Shown: positions 14,925 to 24,471, numbered from the stretch's first letter. The stretch is DNA of 64,000 nucleotides from Halalkalibacter suaedae (GCF_017939705.1 NZ_JAGKSQ010000005.1:310001-374000); one strand, 5' to 3'. Program-made: numbers and translations. Notes: a model not told the origin generated them from the letters alone.

Positions 14925-16019
14925 TTAACGACGAGATAAAATATGATGACCATCTTTTAGAAATTGACGACGTGACCGACTCATGCGTTCAATTCTTTCC
15001 TCAGCCATTCGATCTGCAGCTTTGAAAGTAGGAATTTGGTCGCGTTTGGCAATAGCAAAAACATCATCAAGATTTTGGTAAATTCCTTCAACCTTCTTCA
15101 ACGCACGCTCTGCATTATAGCCTTTTAGTTCATCAGCAATATTAATAACTCCACCTGCATTAATAATATAATCCGGTGCGTAGACAATTCCTAGCTCATG
15201 AATCAGATGGCCATGACGATCTTCTTTTAATTGGTTATTAGCCGCTCCTGCAATGACCGTTGCTTTTAAGCGTGGAATTGTTTGATCATTAATAATTCCA
15301 CCAAGTGCACATGGTGCAAAAATATCACAATCAACTCCATAAATTTCGTCAATATTGACTGCCTTTGCATTAAAATCATTGACAGCACGTTCAACCGATT
15401 CCTTATTAATATCTGTTACAACTAAGGCAGCACCTTCTTCGCTTAGATGCTTACATAAGTGGTAAGCTACATTCCCTACCCCTTGTACAGCAACCGTTTT
15501 GCCAGAAAGATCATCTGAACCAAATGCTTCCTTCGCTGCCGACTTCATACCTACATAGACCCCGTATGCTGTAACTGGGGACGGATTACCTGAAGATCCA
15601 AATGCAGGAGAAATCCCTGCAACATAATCAGTTTCCTCATAGATTAAATCCATGTCCTGTACCGTTGTCCCAACATCTTCTGCTGTAATATAGCGACCAT
15701 TTAACCCTTGAATATAACGACCGAATGCTCTAAACATTTCCTCATTTTTATCTTTCCGAGGATCACCTATAATGACAGTTTTGCCACCGCCAAGATTTAG
15801 ACCGGCCGCTGCATTTTTGTAAGTCATGCCTTTAGCAAGACGGAGAGCATCTTCAAAAGCATCTGCTTCATTCTCATATGTCCACATTCTTGTTCCCCCA
15901 AGTGCTGGGCCAAGAGTTGTGTCATGGATGGCAATAATCGCCTTTAACCCGGATTGCTTATCCTGACAGATAACTACTTGTTCATAATCATATTGTTCCA
16001 TGTACGTAAATAATTCCAT
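14925..16019 (-). CDS. bcd: Leucine (branched-chain amino acid) dehydrogenase
   Basis: NAD-dependent oxidative deamination of Leu, Ile and Val to the 2-oxo acids used by the BKD complex. 364 aa, Glu/Leu/Phe/Val dehydrogenase family. It shows the catalytic glycine-rich [11 protein letters not shown] segment (lysine near residue 81), a second catalytic lysine in [12 protein letters not shown] (near 69), and the Rossmann motif [11 protein letters not shown]. First gene of the operon, with GGAAG upstream of the ATG. No ptb, buk or bkdR is adjacent, and no clear SigL (-24/-12) promoter was found upstream. Confidence 0.95.
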   Translation of the reverse strand: MELFTYMEQYDYEQVVICQDKQSGLKAIIAIHDTTLGPALGGTRMWTYENEADAFEDALRLAKGMTYKNAAAGLNLGGGKTVIIGDPRKDKNEEMFRAFGRYIQGLNGRYITAEDVGTTVQDMDLIYEETDYVAGISPAFGSSGNPSPVTAYGVYVGMKSAAKEAFGSDDLSGKTVAVQGVGNVAYHLCKHLSEEGAALVVTDINKESVERAVNDFNAKAVNIDEIYGVDCDIFAPCALGGIINDQTIPRLKATVIAGAANNQLKEDRHGHLIHELGIVYAPDYIINAGGVINIADELKGYNAERALKKVEGIYQNLDDVFAIAKRDQIPTFKAADRMAEERIERMSRSRRQFLKDGHHILSRR

Positions 16020-16266
16020 AACTGGTCACTTCCTTATCGTAATCTATAGGTGTGAGGCGATGCCCCTTTTAGGTCACAGTCCAACTTCCATTTTATCTTA
16101 TGTGAGTTCTACTCTCCAATTTTAATACTTGGTCTTAAAGGTTACTTTTAAATTCTCTTTTCTTCAACTATTACGCAAATGACACAAAAATGCAACCACT
16201 AACATGTACACAGTTAATAAATTCAGCTAAAATGTATATATGTATAATAAGAAAGAGGTTTAAAAA

Positions 16267-16512
16267 ATGGGACGGTTTATTGCTTTAATGATTTTAGTCA
16301 TTCCAGGAATTATAGCAGGATATGGAATTAAGCTGATGAGAGACACCCTTTTTCAGATTGTGAATAGTCCATTTACTTCCTTAACATTACAATTTGTCAT
16401 TGGTTTTATTCTATTTCTAGCTGGACTAAGCTTCATCGGTGGCTTTATATTCTATCGGGATAAAAAGAACGGGAAGATTGCCCCACGATTTTCAAAAAGA
16501 AAAGGTGACTAA
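16267..16512 (+). CDS. yqzF: Small membrane protein, DUF2627 family (YqzF)
   Basis: An 81-aa protein with two predicted membrane helices (about residues 4-24 and 38-62) separated by a short loop and ending in a basic cytoplasmic tail (KKNGKIAPRFSKRKGD). The start is supported by AAAGAGG 8 nt upstream of the ATG. It is transcribed divergently from bcd and convergently with the glycosyltransferase cluster, sharing the terminator at its 3' end. The function of the family is unknown to me. Confidence 0.8.
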   Translation: MGRFIALMILVIPGIIAGYGIKLMRDTLFQIVNSPFTSLTLQFVIGFILFLAGLSFIGGFIFYRDKKNGKIAPRFSKRKGD

Positions 16513-16541
16513 TGTTGACGAATGTCAATTAGTCACCTTTT
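16500..16541. terminator. Bidirectional terminator between yqzF and the steA cluster
   Basis: Stem 16500-16512 pairs with 16529-16541 and is extended by TTGAC/GTCAA. Flanking A and T runs allow use in both directions. It overlaps the stop codons of both convergent genes. Confidence 0.8.
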
Positions 16542-17324
16542 GCTTATTCCGATTTGATCGATATACCTTAGCACCCGAACCCTCTCAATTAAAGCAGAGA
16601 AAGATTTCTTCTCGGCTAACAAAATAAAGAAAGCAACAATACCAATGATCCCTATTTGAATTAGCAGTGACGTATGATGAATAAACACAACCGCAAATAT
16701 CGCTCCAATTACTGTTGCTCCATTATCGCCAAGCATTGCTTTTTTATGACCTTCAAGAATAAATAATAGATAAAATATAGTCAAAAGAATAATCACAAAC
16801 GTAAAAGGTGGTACTGGTAAGATCACCATTAGAAATGCTGATAAAACAAAAGCAACTTTCCAGACTCTAAGTGGACGTGTATCAAATAAATTCATCATAT
16901 GTGGTAATCCTGTCAATAAAAGAAATGCAGCTAATCCAGCTAAAAACTCAGTTTGCTCACTCCATACAAAGATGAGAGCTATAACCATTGTTCCAACTGC
17001 TTTTAAAAGACCTGTTGTTACCGAACGATGTTTGATCGAATGAAATAGATGCCCCTTTAAGCCCTTTGGAAATGGACTTCCGTATGCATCATCAATGAAG
17101 CCAAGAACCCATATTGTTAGAATATAGATAAACGCCATCAGATTTAACGATGGTATCAACGCAGGTGGAAACGCAAATAGGACAGCATAACTGTATACAA
17201 CGACTACTCCTAAATTATAAGGAATCTTCCTGCCTTGATAATTTTCTACAGAGAGGTCCAGCGAGTGAAAGGCAATCATACTTAAATAGGCAATTATTGG
17301 CATTGTAAGTAGAAACACAATCAT
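16533..17324 (-). CDS. MraY/WecA-like membrane glycosyl-1-phosphate transferase homologue
   Basis: A polytopic membrane protein of 263 aa with about eight to nine predicted helices. It keeps vestiges of the polyprenyl-phosphate sugar-1-phosphate transferase family: GFIDDAYG (near residues 95-102, DDxxG-type Mg motif), a central MNLFDTRPLRVWK where MraY/WecA have NLxDGxDG, and GDNGATVIGA (near 198-207). The central motif departs from the consensus, so activity is uncertain. The ATG overlaps the glycosyltransferase stop (ATGA), and it is last in steA-GT2-this gene. The cluster suggests a role in cell-envelope glycan or septal assembly; this is inferred. Confidence 0.75.
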   Translation of the reverse strand: MIVFLLTMPIIAYLSMIAFHSLDLSVENYQGRKIPYNLGVVVVYSYAVLFAFPPALIPSLNLMAFIYILTIWVLGFIDDAYGSPFPKGLKGHLFHSIKHRSVTTGLLKAVGTMVIALIFVWSEQTEFLAGLAAFLLLTGLPHMMNLFDTRPLRVWKVAFVLSAFLMVILPVPPFTFVIILLTIFYLLFILEGHKKAMLGDNGATVIGAIFAVVFIHHTSLLIQIGIIGIVAFFILLAEKKSFSALIERVRVLRYIDQIGISKR

Positions 17325-17986
17325 GAGCCCGCACCTCTCAGCTGTTTTTCAATTTCAATCCATTGCTTTAAGCGATGATAAAAACCTCTAATCGATTTCC
17401 CCATCTCCCTATGAGTCATCGTTGTCGGGACCTCTAAAAAGGTTGCCCCAGCATTAAGCAAATCAATCGTCATTTGTGCCTCAATCCCAAACCCGACATA
17501 CTTTCTCTCAATTAGAAAAGGAAGCCATTTGCGATGAAAAACTCGTTGACCTGACAGGGGGGCCTGAAGATGCTTCCCTGTTTTTTGATAGACAAGTGAT
17601 TGGACTCTTCTCTTAACGATACCCATGCCTGCTTTTTTTCCTGGTGAGATCATAGAGATCGTTAAGTCCACTTGCTTATTTAGAACTGGTGCAAGCAAAC
17701 GACGTACTTCCACAGAACTCTCTCCTAAATCGGCATCTAAGCAAGCTATATAGTCTCCCTCAGCTTCTTTCCACCCTTTCTGAAGGGCTTGTCCTTTTCC
17801 TTCGTTTCGATTAAGCACAACTAGCTTGTCTGCATACTGACTTGCAATCCTTTTGGTTTCATCAATGCTACCATCATCAACAACAATAATTTCACTATTT
17901 CTTAGTTGCAGGTTCTTGAGGCTCTTCAGCGTTTGTTCGATTCGGTCTGATTCATTATAGGCAGGTATCACAATTGACAAGTTCAT
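17321..17986 (-). CDS. Family 2 glycosyltransferase
   Basis: A GT-A-fold glycosyltransferase of about 221 aa, cytoplasmic or peripheral. Motifs: SIVIPAYNESDRIEQTL at the N-terminus, nucleotide-binding VDDGSIDET, and the DxD-type LDADLGE. The longest frame starts at 18010, but GAGGTG precedes the ATG at 17986, whose first base is also the last base of the steA stop codon (TAATG). That start is preferred. Substrate unknown; the resemblance is to dolichol-phosphate-mannose-synthase-like enzymes that load a polyprenyl carrier. Confidence 0.88.
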   Translation of the reverse strand: MNLSIVIPAYNESDRIEQTLKSLKNLQLRNSEIIVVDDGSIDETKRIASQYADKLVVLNRNEGKGQALQKGWKEAEGDYIACLDADLGESSVEVRRLLAPVLNKQVDLTISMISPGKKAGMGIVKRRVQSLVYQKTGKHLQAPLSGQRVFHRKWLPFLIERKYVGFGIEAQMTIDLLNAGATFLEVPTTMTHREMGKSIRGFYHRLKQWIEIEKQLRGAGS

Positions 17987-19101
17987 TACAACACCTCTTT
18001 CTTTTTCCAAGATGGAATCCTTTCTTGGAAAAACGTTTGAATCATCGAAATGATTGATGGCTTTTCAAAACGACTTAGCCCGAAAACAGGCAAAGTGGGC
18101 TTTGAATATAATTGATGAATTCCTTTAAGGTCTGTAATACGTTCACCAGCCTGCATTCTCGCAAGCCAAGTTGCCCCCATTCCAGCTCTTCCCTTTTCTA
18201 AAAACTCGGTCATCCCTGTTCGACAACCAATTAGAAATAGTTTCCTTGCATCAGACCAGAACGCAGCTGTTAAAGCAACATCTTCACTAGTACCAACAAA
18301 ACGAATTAATTCTGCTTCAATCCCCATTTTCATTAATCGATCTTTCCCAGGTGAACGGCCATTAGGATGTTGATGACAAATAAGTGTGGCTCCACAGTTA
18401 AGTGTTTTTTCACTGATTGAATCCATGTCCCCAACAATAAAATCCGGACAAATTCGATATTTCATCAAACCATCAGCTGCCCCATCTACCGCAATGACGA
18501 TCGACTGTTTTCTTTTTAGTGTAGGATAAAGTGCTTTTATGTCCTTTTCATAATCCGTATTTCTAGCAACAATGAACACCGTTTCACCGCGTAATTTTTT
18601 CAGTGGAATTGGAAGTACTGGCTTCTCTTTAAACCAATCACACTCTTGACTAGCATAATGAAGTGTATTTTTAACAAAATCCTCAAATTGATTAGGATAA
18701 TTGGTTATAGCCAAGCTTTCTTTCCTTTTAATGACGTGATCATCATATGACAGTAATTCTGCAACACATTCGGTTTCTCCATCTTTTTCAACATATAACC
18801 CGTTTTGATAAATAAATGCCTGCTCCCCTTTATAAGGAGAATCCCTATTGAAAATAGATATAATATCAAAGACCGCAATGCCTGCCTTTAAAAGCGTTCT
18901 CACATGCCTTTGTGTATACTTCCCACTCATTGATGTTTTCGCATTAATTACAGCCTTTACCTTTGCTTGAATTAAGCCATTTACAGCGACACCATCTAAG
19001 TCTTCATGCCATAAATAAACAATACTTTTCTTAGGAAGGTATTGAAGTAATTTTTTTGTCTGCTTATGTTCATAAATAGGACCTTTTATGACTTCAAACA
19101 T
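17986..19101 (-). CDS. steA: SteA-like protein (putative cytokinetic ring / thiamin-pyrophosphokinase-fold protein)
   Basis: Homologue of the COG4825 family named SteA in actinobacteria, where it is linked to septation. 371 aa, with a thiamin-pyrophosphokinase-like central region (FIVGDMDSISE, VAVDGAADGLMKY) and a C-terminal part that in the family carries a membrane-proximal segment. The longest frame begins at 19143, but AAAGAGGG lies 8 nt before the ATG at 19101 (MFEVIKGP), so that start is used. It heads the three-gene cluster with the two glycosyl transferase genes and lies downstream of spo0A. Role inferred from family only. Confidence 0.8.
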   Translation of the reverse strand: MFEVIKGPIYEHKQTKKLLQYLPKKSIVYLWHEDLDGVAVNGLIQAKVKAVINAKTSMSGKYTQRHVRTLLKAGIAVFDIISIFNRDSPYKGEQAFIYQNGLYVEKDGETECVAELLSYDDHVIKRKESLAITNYPNQFEDFVKNTLHYASQECDWFKEKPVLPIPLKKLRGETVFIVARNTDYEKDIKALYPTLKRKQSIVIAVDGAADGLMKYRICPDFIVGDMDSISEKTLNCGATLICHQHPNGRSPGKDRLMKMGIEAELIRFVGTSEDVALTAAFWSDARKLFLIGCRTGMTEFLEKGRAGMGATWLARMQAGERITDLKGIHQLYSKPTLPVFGLSRFEKPSIISMIQTFFQERIPSWKKKEVL

Positions 19102-19171
19102 GTTATAACCCTCTTTATACCGTTTGGTCATAATATGAACCATTTCGAGCTTTTTTATGAATGTTAAACGA

Positions 19172-19225
19172 AAATAGAGAATGCCTTATAAGGGGAAATC
19201 TCCCTTTTAAAGACATTCTCTATTT
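19172..19225 (-). terminator. Terminator of the glutamine-rich protein gene
   Basis: A long stem with outer arm AAATAGAGAATG (19172-19183) pairing with CATTCTCTATTT (19214-19225) and inner pairing of AAGGGGA with TCCCTTTT. Confidence 0.7.
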
Positions 19226-19246
19226 GACTTCTTCAATAATCAAAAG

Positions 19247-19567
19247 TTACTTCAGTTGATTATCTCTGCTTGCCATTGCTGTCGCTTGAGCTTGCTGAAC
19301 CTGCTGTTGCGCTTGAGCAACTTGTTGTTGCTCTTGACTCACTTTGTTTTGAGCTTGTTGGAGCTGTTGACCTACTTGCTGTAATTGCTGCTGAGCCTGC
19401 TGTAGCTCTTGGTTTTCAGTTTGAAATTGTTGCTGTGCTTGTTGAACAGCTTGCTGTGCTTGTTGCATTTGCTGCGGACTTGAAACTTGTTGAAGTGCTT
19501 GTTGAGCCATTTGCAAAGCTTGCTGCGCCTGTTGTAACTGCTGTTGCTGTTGGTTAGATTGTGTCAT
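19247..19567 (-). CDS. Glutamine-rich coiled-coil protein (106 aa)
   Basis: An extreme low-complexity protein: 52 of 106 residues are Gln, most others Ala, with Leu/Val at roughly heptad spacing (LQQAQQALQMAQQALQQV), which suggests a continuous helical coiled coil. No signal peptide or membrane segment. GGAGG lies 10 nt before the ATG, and a dedicated terminator follows, so it looks like a real single-gene unit. It lies between spo0A and steA. I know of no function; spore-associated small Gln-rich proteins are one possibility, without direct evidence. Confidence 0.75.
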   Translation of the reverse strand: MTQSNQQQQQLQQAQQALQMAQQALQQVSSPQQMQQAQQAVQQAQQQFQTENQELQQAQQQLQQVGQQLQQAQNKVSQEQQQVAQAQQQVQQAQATAMASRDNQLK

Positions 19568-19652
19568 CTTTTAAATGCCTCCCAAGGAAATTTTGGATCG
19601 CTCCAATGTTAGAGTGCCTAGCATCAGAGCAATTTATCCCGACAAAACAAAA

Positions 19653-19682
19653 AAGCATTTCCCTTTAATAATGGAAATGCTT
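19653..19682 (-). terminator. Terminator of spo0A
   Basis: A 10-bp stem AAGCATTTCC / GGAAATGCTT is followed on the minus strand by TTTTTTGTTTTG, about 45 nt past the stop codon. Confidence 0.85.
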
Positions 19683-19728
19683 CGCCAGAATTCAGTTATT
19701 CCTTCGTTGGATCCGAATCCTTACCCTT

Positions 19729-20538
19729 TCATGAGACCTTATGCTCAATCCTTAATTTATCAGCAACCATAGCGATAAACTCACTATTCGTTGGCTTAGC
19801 TTTTGAGTGACTAACCGTGTATCCAAATAAGCTAGAGATCGAATCAATATTTCCACGACTCCATGCAACTTCAATCGCATGTCTAATCGCTCGTTCTACC
19901 CGGCTAGAGGTCGTGTTAAATTTCTTAGCAATGTCTGGATATAATACTTTTGTGATTGAACCCAATAATTCAATATCATTATAAACCATTGTGATGGCTT
20001 CTCTTAAATACATATATCCCTTAATATGTGCCGGAACACCAATTTCATGAATAATACTAGTAATACTAGCATCTAGGTTTTGACCGCCACCACGCGCCTC
20101 CAATTGATGGGTCGATGATAAATATGAAGATTGATTAGATGAGGGCTGTAAAAATGATTTCTTTTGCCCACTGACTTCGCGAATGTTAGAGATTAATACT
20201 TCCATATCAAACGGCTTCAATACGTAGTAAGATGCTCCTAAGTCAACAGCTTTCTTTGTTACATCTTCTTGACCAAAAGCAGTTAACATAATAATGTTGG
20301 GTTTCTTAGTCAGATTTAATGCATTCATTCTCTCAAGCACAGCTAGACCGTCTAGATGTGGCATGATGATATCTAAGATAAGAACATCTGGCTGTTTCTC
20401 CTCGATCAATGTTAAACATTCCTGGCCATTATAAGCTGTCCCAATCACTTGCATATCATTTTGAGCCGAAATATATTCATTTAGTAAGTTTACTAACTCA
20501 CGATTATCATCGGCAATACACACCTTTACTTTTTGCAC
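19729..20538 (-). CDS. spo0A: Sporulation master regulator Spo0A
   Basis: Response regulator and transcription factor that starts sporulation when phosphorylated through the phosphorelay. 269 aa. The receiver domain has acidic pocket Asp10/Asp11, phospho-acceptor Asp56 (VLILDIIMP) and lysine in YVLKPFD. The C-terminal DNA-binding domain contains the highly conserved [16 protein letters not shown] helix and [11 protein letters not shown]. Translation starts with GTG, as in B. subtilis, with GAGGGGG about 8 nt upstream. It lies in the usual order downstream of spoIVB, with SigH and 0A-box signals in front. Confidence 0.98.
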   Translation of the reverse strand: MQKVKVCIADDNRELVNLLNEYISAQNDMQVIGTAYNGQECLTLIEEKQPDVLILDIIMPHLDGLAVLERMNALNLTKKPNIIMLTAFGQEDVTKKAVDLGASYYVLKPFDMEVLISNIREVSGQKKSFLQPSSNQSSYLSSTHQLEARGGGQNLDASITSIIHEIGVPAHIKGYMYLREAITMVYNDIELLGSITKVLYPDIAKKFNTTSSRVERAIRHAIEVAWSRGNIDSISSLFGYTVSHSKAKPTNSEFIAMVADKLRIEHKVS

Positions 20539-20581
20539 AAAAAATCCCCCTCAGTTTCCAGTTGTTATGTCCTTATAAACT

Positions 20582-20608
20582 TTTCGACATAGAGCCAGTA
20601 TATCCTTT
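20582..20608 (-). promoter_or_regulatory. SigH-type promoter of spo0A overlapping a 0A box
   Basis: Minus strand -35 AAAGGATAT (20608-20600), an 11-bp spacer and -10 GTCGAAA (20588-20582) fit the SigH consensus RNAGGAWWW/RNNGAAT except for the last base. The -10 overlaps a 0A box TGTCGAA (20589-20583), the arrangement expected for the sporulation-induced, autoregulated spo0A promoter. Confidence 0.65.
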
Positions 20609-20671
20609 TATTTTTTTGTTTTTATTTATTTTTTTTATCTTTTCTAACGTTTTCTTTCATTTACTGCTAAT

Positions 20672-20720
20672 TTCGACCAGTTTCGATATTTGACAAAAGA
20701 TAAAGCTTATTTTTGTCGAA
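20672..20720. promoter_or_regulatory. Cluster of upstream 0A boxes
   Basis: TGTCGAA on the plus strand (20714-20720, within TTTTGTCGAAAAA), TTTGTCAAA on the minus strand (20697-20689), and a weaker GGTCGAA on the minus strand (20678-20672). These match the Spo0A site TTTGTCRAA and imply feedback control of spo0A. Confidence 0.6.
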
Positions 20721-20765
20721 AAATCTTTATTTCTAGTCCATCATATCAGACTTTTCACAAAAAAA

Positions 20766-20797
20766 GAAGTCAAAACGATTTAACTCGCTTTGACTCC
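20766..20797 (-). terminator. Terminator of spoIVB
   Basis: A 13-bp stem (20766-20778 with 20785-20797) whose loop contains the spoIVB stop codon. The minus strand continues with TTCTTTTTTTG. Confidence 0.7.
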
Positions 20798-22066
20798 ATT
20801 TTTATTAGAAAAGTCCGTTACACCAGCTTCATCTAACATCCAGCTTATATGACATCCATATCCTGAAGTGGGGTCATTTACAAAGACATGTGTAACAGCA
20901 CCAATAATTTTTCCATCTTGAATAATGGGGCTTCCACTCATCCCTTGAACAATTCCACCAGTCGCTTCAAGAAGTCTAGGATCAGTCACCTTGATCACCA
21001 TGCCCTTTGTTGCTGGTTGTTTCTGCGGAACAGAACTCACGATTTCAATATCAAATTCTTCAACCTCTTCACCCTCAACAACTGTCAAAATCTTGGCTGG
21101 ACCTTCCTTAACATGTGTTGATAAAGAGATCGGCATTTTCTCGTCCCGAACATTATTTTTCAGATCAGCATGCTTTAGCGTTCCAAAAATGCCAAACGAG
21201 CTATTTTTTTCAATCGTTCCAAGCACATCGCGTTGATTTGATAAACTGGCAAGCTTTTCACCAGGATCACCATTGCTACCTTTTTCAATTGATGTCACAG
21301 AGGATCGAATAATCTGTCCATCATGAACGACAATTGGCTTTTGTGTATCGACATCTGATATCACATGACCTAAAGCTCCATATTTTCCCGATTCAGGATC
21401 ATAAAACGTTAAGGTTCCAACACCTGCTGCTGAATCGCGAATATATAGCCCCATTCGGTAAGAATGTTCTCCTTTTGCCTTAAGCGGCTGGAGTTCTTTT
21501 TCGAAAACTTTTTTCTCACGCTTAACCTTGATTGCTAACTTTCGATTTTCTTCACCAGCTGCTTGGACATATTCCCCAACTTGACTCATGCGTTGAATTT
21601 CATGTCCGTCAATATGAGTTATCATATCTCCAACTTCAATTCCAGACACTTCCCCGGGGGAATTACTACCATCCTCTGTTTCAATAAGGTGATGTCCGAC
21701 CACAAGGACACCTTCAGTATTTAACTTGACCCCAATCGACTGACCGCCAGGAACGACTTCCTTTTTAGGCAGAACATCCACATCAATTGATTTTACTGGA
21801 AAATTAGCTACTTCCATTGATACATTCTGCTGTGTTGATTCACTATTACTTCTCATGCCCTGAAAAGTATCTGCGGTTGGTGCTGTAGAAACTGAAATTG
21901 CTTTTAGTGATTGTGTTGCTTCAACGATCGGTGTCATATCACCTTCAAATACAGTCATACTTGTCGGAATTGTAACCCATTCACGTACATCCTCCGAAAA
22001 TCCTACACTCATGACAAGTAAAAAAAGAATGACACCTATTGATTTTCTAATTGTTTCGCCTCTCAT
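20780..22066 (-). CDS. spoIVB: SpoIVB serine peptidase (sigma-K checkpoint signal)
   Basis: Forespore-secreted S55-family peptidase that cleaves SpoIVFA and so releases pro-sigma-K processing in the mother cell. 428 aa: N-terminal membrane anchor (about residues 8-24), a PDZ domain around [17 protein letters not shown], then the peptidase domain with likely catalytic His in [12 protein letters not shown] and Ser in [16 protein letters not shown] lies one codon upstream (22069); the ATG at 22066 gives 9-nt spacing from GGAG and is preferred. Order recN-spoIVB-spo0A is as in B. subtilis. Confidence 0.96.
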   Translation of the reverse strand: MRGETIRKSIGVILFLLVMSVGFSEDVREWVTIPTSMTVFEGDMTPIVEATQSLKAISVSTAPTADTFQGMRSNSESTQQNVSMEVANFPVKSIDVDVLPKKEVVPGGQSIGVKLNTEGVLVVGHHLIETEDGSNSPGEVSGIEVGDMITHIDGHEIQRMSQVGEYVQAAGEENRKLAIKVKREKKVFEKELQPLKAKGEHSYRMGLYIRDSAAGVGTLTFYDPESGKYGALGHVISDVDTQKPIVVHDGQIIRSSVTSIEKGSNGDPGEKLASLSNQRDVLGTIEKNSSFGIFGTLKHADLKNNVRDEKMPISLSTHVKEGPAKILTVVEGEEVEEFDIEIVSSVPQKQPATKGMVIKVTDPRLLEATGGIVQGMSGSPIIQDGKIIGAVTHVFVNDPTSGYGCHISWMLDEAGVTDFSNKNGVKAS

Positions 22067-22161
22067 CACTTCACTCTCCTAGCTCCTTGCCCACACCTCC
22101 AAAATTGGCTGTACTACTAATGTTACCTTGAAACCCTACATTTATAACTAGAACAAAAAGA

Positions 22162-22189
22162 AAAAGCTATCCTTTATTAGGTAGCTTTT
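22162..22189 (-). terminator. Terminator of recN
   Basis: Stem AAAAGCTATC (22162-22171) pairs with GGTAGCTTTT (22180-22189). The minus strand continues with TTTTTGTTC after the first arm. Confidence 0.75.
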
Positions 22190-22197
22190 CAAAAAGA

Positions 22198-23916
22198 TTA
22201 TTTTTTGAAATTCCCAGCCAATTCTAACAATTCTTCAGCATGCTGTTTTGTTAGATCGGTCACTTCTACTCCTGAAATCATTCTTGCAATTTCATTCACC
22301 TTTTCATTACGTGTTAATGGAGTAACAGAGGTCTTGACCCGGTTATTATCCTCTTGCTTAGTAATATAGAGGTGAGTATCTGCCATTGCAGCTACTTGTG
22401 GTAAATGAGTGATACACAGCACTTGAGAACCGATAGAAATTCCGTGAATTTTTTCAGCAATCGCTTGAGCCACTCGACCACTAACACCCGTATCCACTTC
22501 GTCAAAAATAACCGAAGTGATTCCTTCTTGATTTGAGAAAATCGATTTAATTGCTAACATAATTCTGGAGATTTCTCCGCCAGAAGCAACCTTGGCAAGT
22601 GGTTTAAGAGGCTCACCTGGATTCGTCGATAAATAGAATTCAATCGTATCGATGCCATCCTCACCGAATGGGATTTTTTGACCATCAATGAGAGGAGCGA
22701 CCTTTCCGATCGAACGTCGCTCGACCTTCACCTCAAACGTTGTTTTCTCCATATATAACGACCGTAATTGTTTAAGTATCTCTGTCGTCAGCTTTGCTGC
22801 GGCTGATTTCCTAAGCTCGGTAAGTGACTTTGCTTCAACCAATAAATCATTCCAAAGAGCTTGCAACTCTTCTTGGAGTTTTGAAATTCGGTCGTCCTTA
22901 TGCACAATTAAATCTAAATCCTCTTCAACTCGAGATGCATACTCCAAAATTTCTTCTACGGTAGACCCATATTTCCGCTTTAAACGTTGAAGATCATGAA
23001 GACGACTTTCAACAAACTCAAGACGTGCAGGATCAAATTCGATTGAGTCCATCTTGTCACGAAGTGTAAAAGCAGCTTCTTCAAGAAGGAAAAAACTATT
23101 GCTCGTTGATTCGTGTAAATCTTTTAAGTCTTTATCAATCGTGACCGCTTCTTCAAGATGAGTAATTGCATTTGATAGGAAGTCTAGTCCTCGCCCCTCA
23201 CCATATAGGCTTTGATAGCTATCCTGTAACAGTGAAAATAATTTCTCACTATGACTTAATTTATGACGCTCTTCAAATAATTCCTCATCTTCATTCGGTT
23301 CGAGCTTTGCCTCTTCAATCTCAGCTAATTGATATTGATAAAGATCAACTTTTTGAGCCATTTCTTGTTCATTATCACTCAGTTGATCAATTTGTTTCTG
23401 CAATTGCAACGCTTGCTTGTACAACTTCTGATAATCAGACTTAGTTTGATTTATATTCTGACGAACAAAGCCATCAAGCATCGCTTTATGATGCTCTGGT
23501 TGCATAAGAGCTTGATGCTCATGCTGTCCGTGAATATCAACAAGAGATTGACCAATTTCACGTAGGATCGCAATCGTGACAAGCTTACCATTAATCCGAC
23601 AAATACTTTTTCCTTGTGCCGTCATATCGCGACGCAAAATAAACATTTGATCCGATACATCAATCCCCAGTTCATTTGCTTTTTTGACAGCACGATGGTT
23701 TTCTTCAACGATAAAGAGTCCCTCTAATTCAGCACGCTTTTCCCCGTATCTCACGTACTCTGATGAGCCACGACCACCTAAAAGCAAACCAATAGCATCA
23801 ATAATAATTGATTTCCCTGCACCTGTTTCTCCCGTTAAAACGGTCAATCCTTTTTCAAAAGGAACCGTCAACTCATCTATGATGGCAAAATGTTTGATCG
23901 ATAATTCGATTAGCAA
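22198..23916 (-). CDS. recN: DNA repair protein RecN
   Basis: SMC-like ATPase that acts early at double-strand breaks. 572 aa. N-terminal Walker A GETGAGKS (residues 29-36), two long coiled-coil arms around a hinge in the middle, a C-terminal ABC signature with LASGGEISRIMLA, and Walker B VIFDEVDTGVSG. It is 12 nt downstream of argR, a conserved linkage in Bacilli, and ends at its own terminator. Confidence 0.97.
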   Translation of the reverse strand: MLIELSIKHFAIIDELTVPFEKGLTVLTGETGAGKSIIIDAIGLLLGGRGSSEYVRYGEKRAELEGLFIVEENHRAVKKANELGIDVSDQMFILRRDMTAQGKSICRINGKLVTIAILREIGQSLVDIHGQHEHQALMQPEHHKAMLDGFVRQNINQTKSDYQKLYKQALQLQKQIDQLSDNEQEMAQKVDLYQYQLAEIEEAKLEPNEDEELFEERHKLSHSEKLFSLLQDSYQSLYGEGRGLDFLSNAITHLEEAVTIDKDLKDLHESTSNSFFLLEEAAFTLRDKMDSIEFDPARLEFVESRLHDLQRLKRKYGSTVEEILEYASRVEEDLDLIVHKDDRISKLQEELQALWNDLLVEAKSLTELRKSAAAKLTTEILKQLRSLYMEKTTFEVKVERRSIGKVAPLIDGQKIPFGEDGIDTIEFYLSTNPGEPLKPLAKVASGGEISRIMLAIKSIFSNQEGITSVIFDEVDTGVSGRVAQAIAEKIHGISIGSQVLCITHLPQVAAMADTHLYITKQEDNNRVKTSVTPLTRNEKVNEIARMISGVEVTDLTKQHAEELLELAGNFKK

Positions 23917-23928
23917 ACTTCCTCACCC

Positions 23929-24378
23929 CTATAGCATTTCTAAAAATCGTTCTGTTAACACTGGACCTTCTTCTTTATTTTTGACTATAAGCAGAATCGT
24001 ATCGTCCCCACAAATCGTTCCCATAATTTCAGTCCAGTCCAAATTATCAATTAAGGCACCAATAGAATTGGCGTTTCCTGGTAATGTCTTAATGACAATG
24101 AGGTTCTCTGAACGGTCAATACTTACAAAGCTGTCCATTAACGCTCTTTTGAGCTTCTGTAATGGGTTGAAACGTTGATCCGCTGGCAAGCTATATTTAT
24201 AGCGTCCATCCATCATTGGAACTTTTACTAAATGCAATTCCTTTATATCCCTAGAAACAGTTGCCTGAGTAATGTTGTATCCGGCTTCACGTAATTCCTC
24301 AACAAGATCATCTTGGGTTTCAATTTCATTGTTTGCAATAATATCACGAATTTTAATATGTCGTTGTCCTTTATTCAT
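23929..24378 (-). CDS. argR: Arginine repressor ArgR/AhrC
   Basis: Hexameric regulator that represses arginine synthesis and activates catabolism with arginine as co-effector. 149 aa: winged-helix DNA-binding domain ([34 protein letters not shown]) and C-terminal oligomerisation/arginine-binding domain with [11 protein letters not shown]. The longest frame starts at 24408, but AGGTGG precedes ATG 24378 by 6 nt, and [13 protein letters not shown] is the standard N-terminus. Next gene downstream is recN. Confidence 0.96.
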   Translation of the reverse strand: MNKGQRHIKIRDIIANNEIETQDDLVEELREAGYNITQATVSRDIKELHLVKVPMMDGRYKYSLPADQRFNPLQKLKRALMDSFVSIDRSENLIVIKTLPGNANSIGALIDNLDWTEIMGTICGDDTILLIVKNKEEGPVLTERFLEML

Positions 24379-24471
24379 CATTAACCACCTATTTCTTCCC
24401 TTTTCCATTCATTAACTACATTATCTACATAAATGTGAGGGATTACAACAAAATACTTAGGAAGACGGGAA

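Noticed and set aside
16020-16266. SigL (-24/-12) promoter or CodY box for bcd
   Set aside because: No TGGCAC-N5-TTGC-type match and no convincing CodY palindrome were found.
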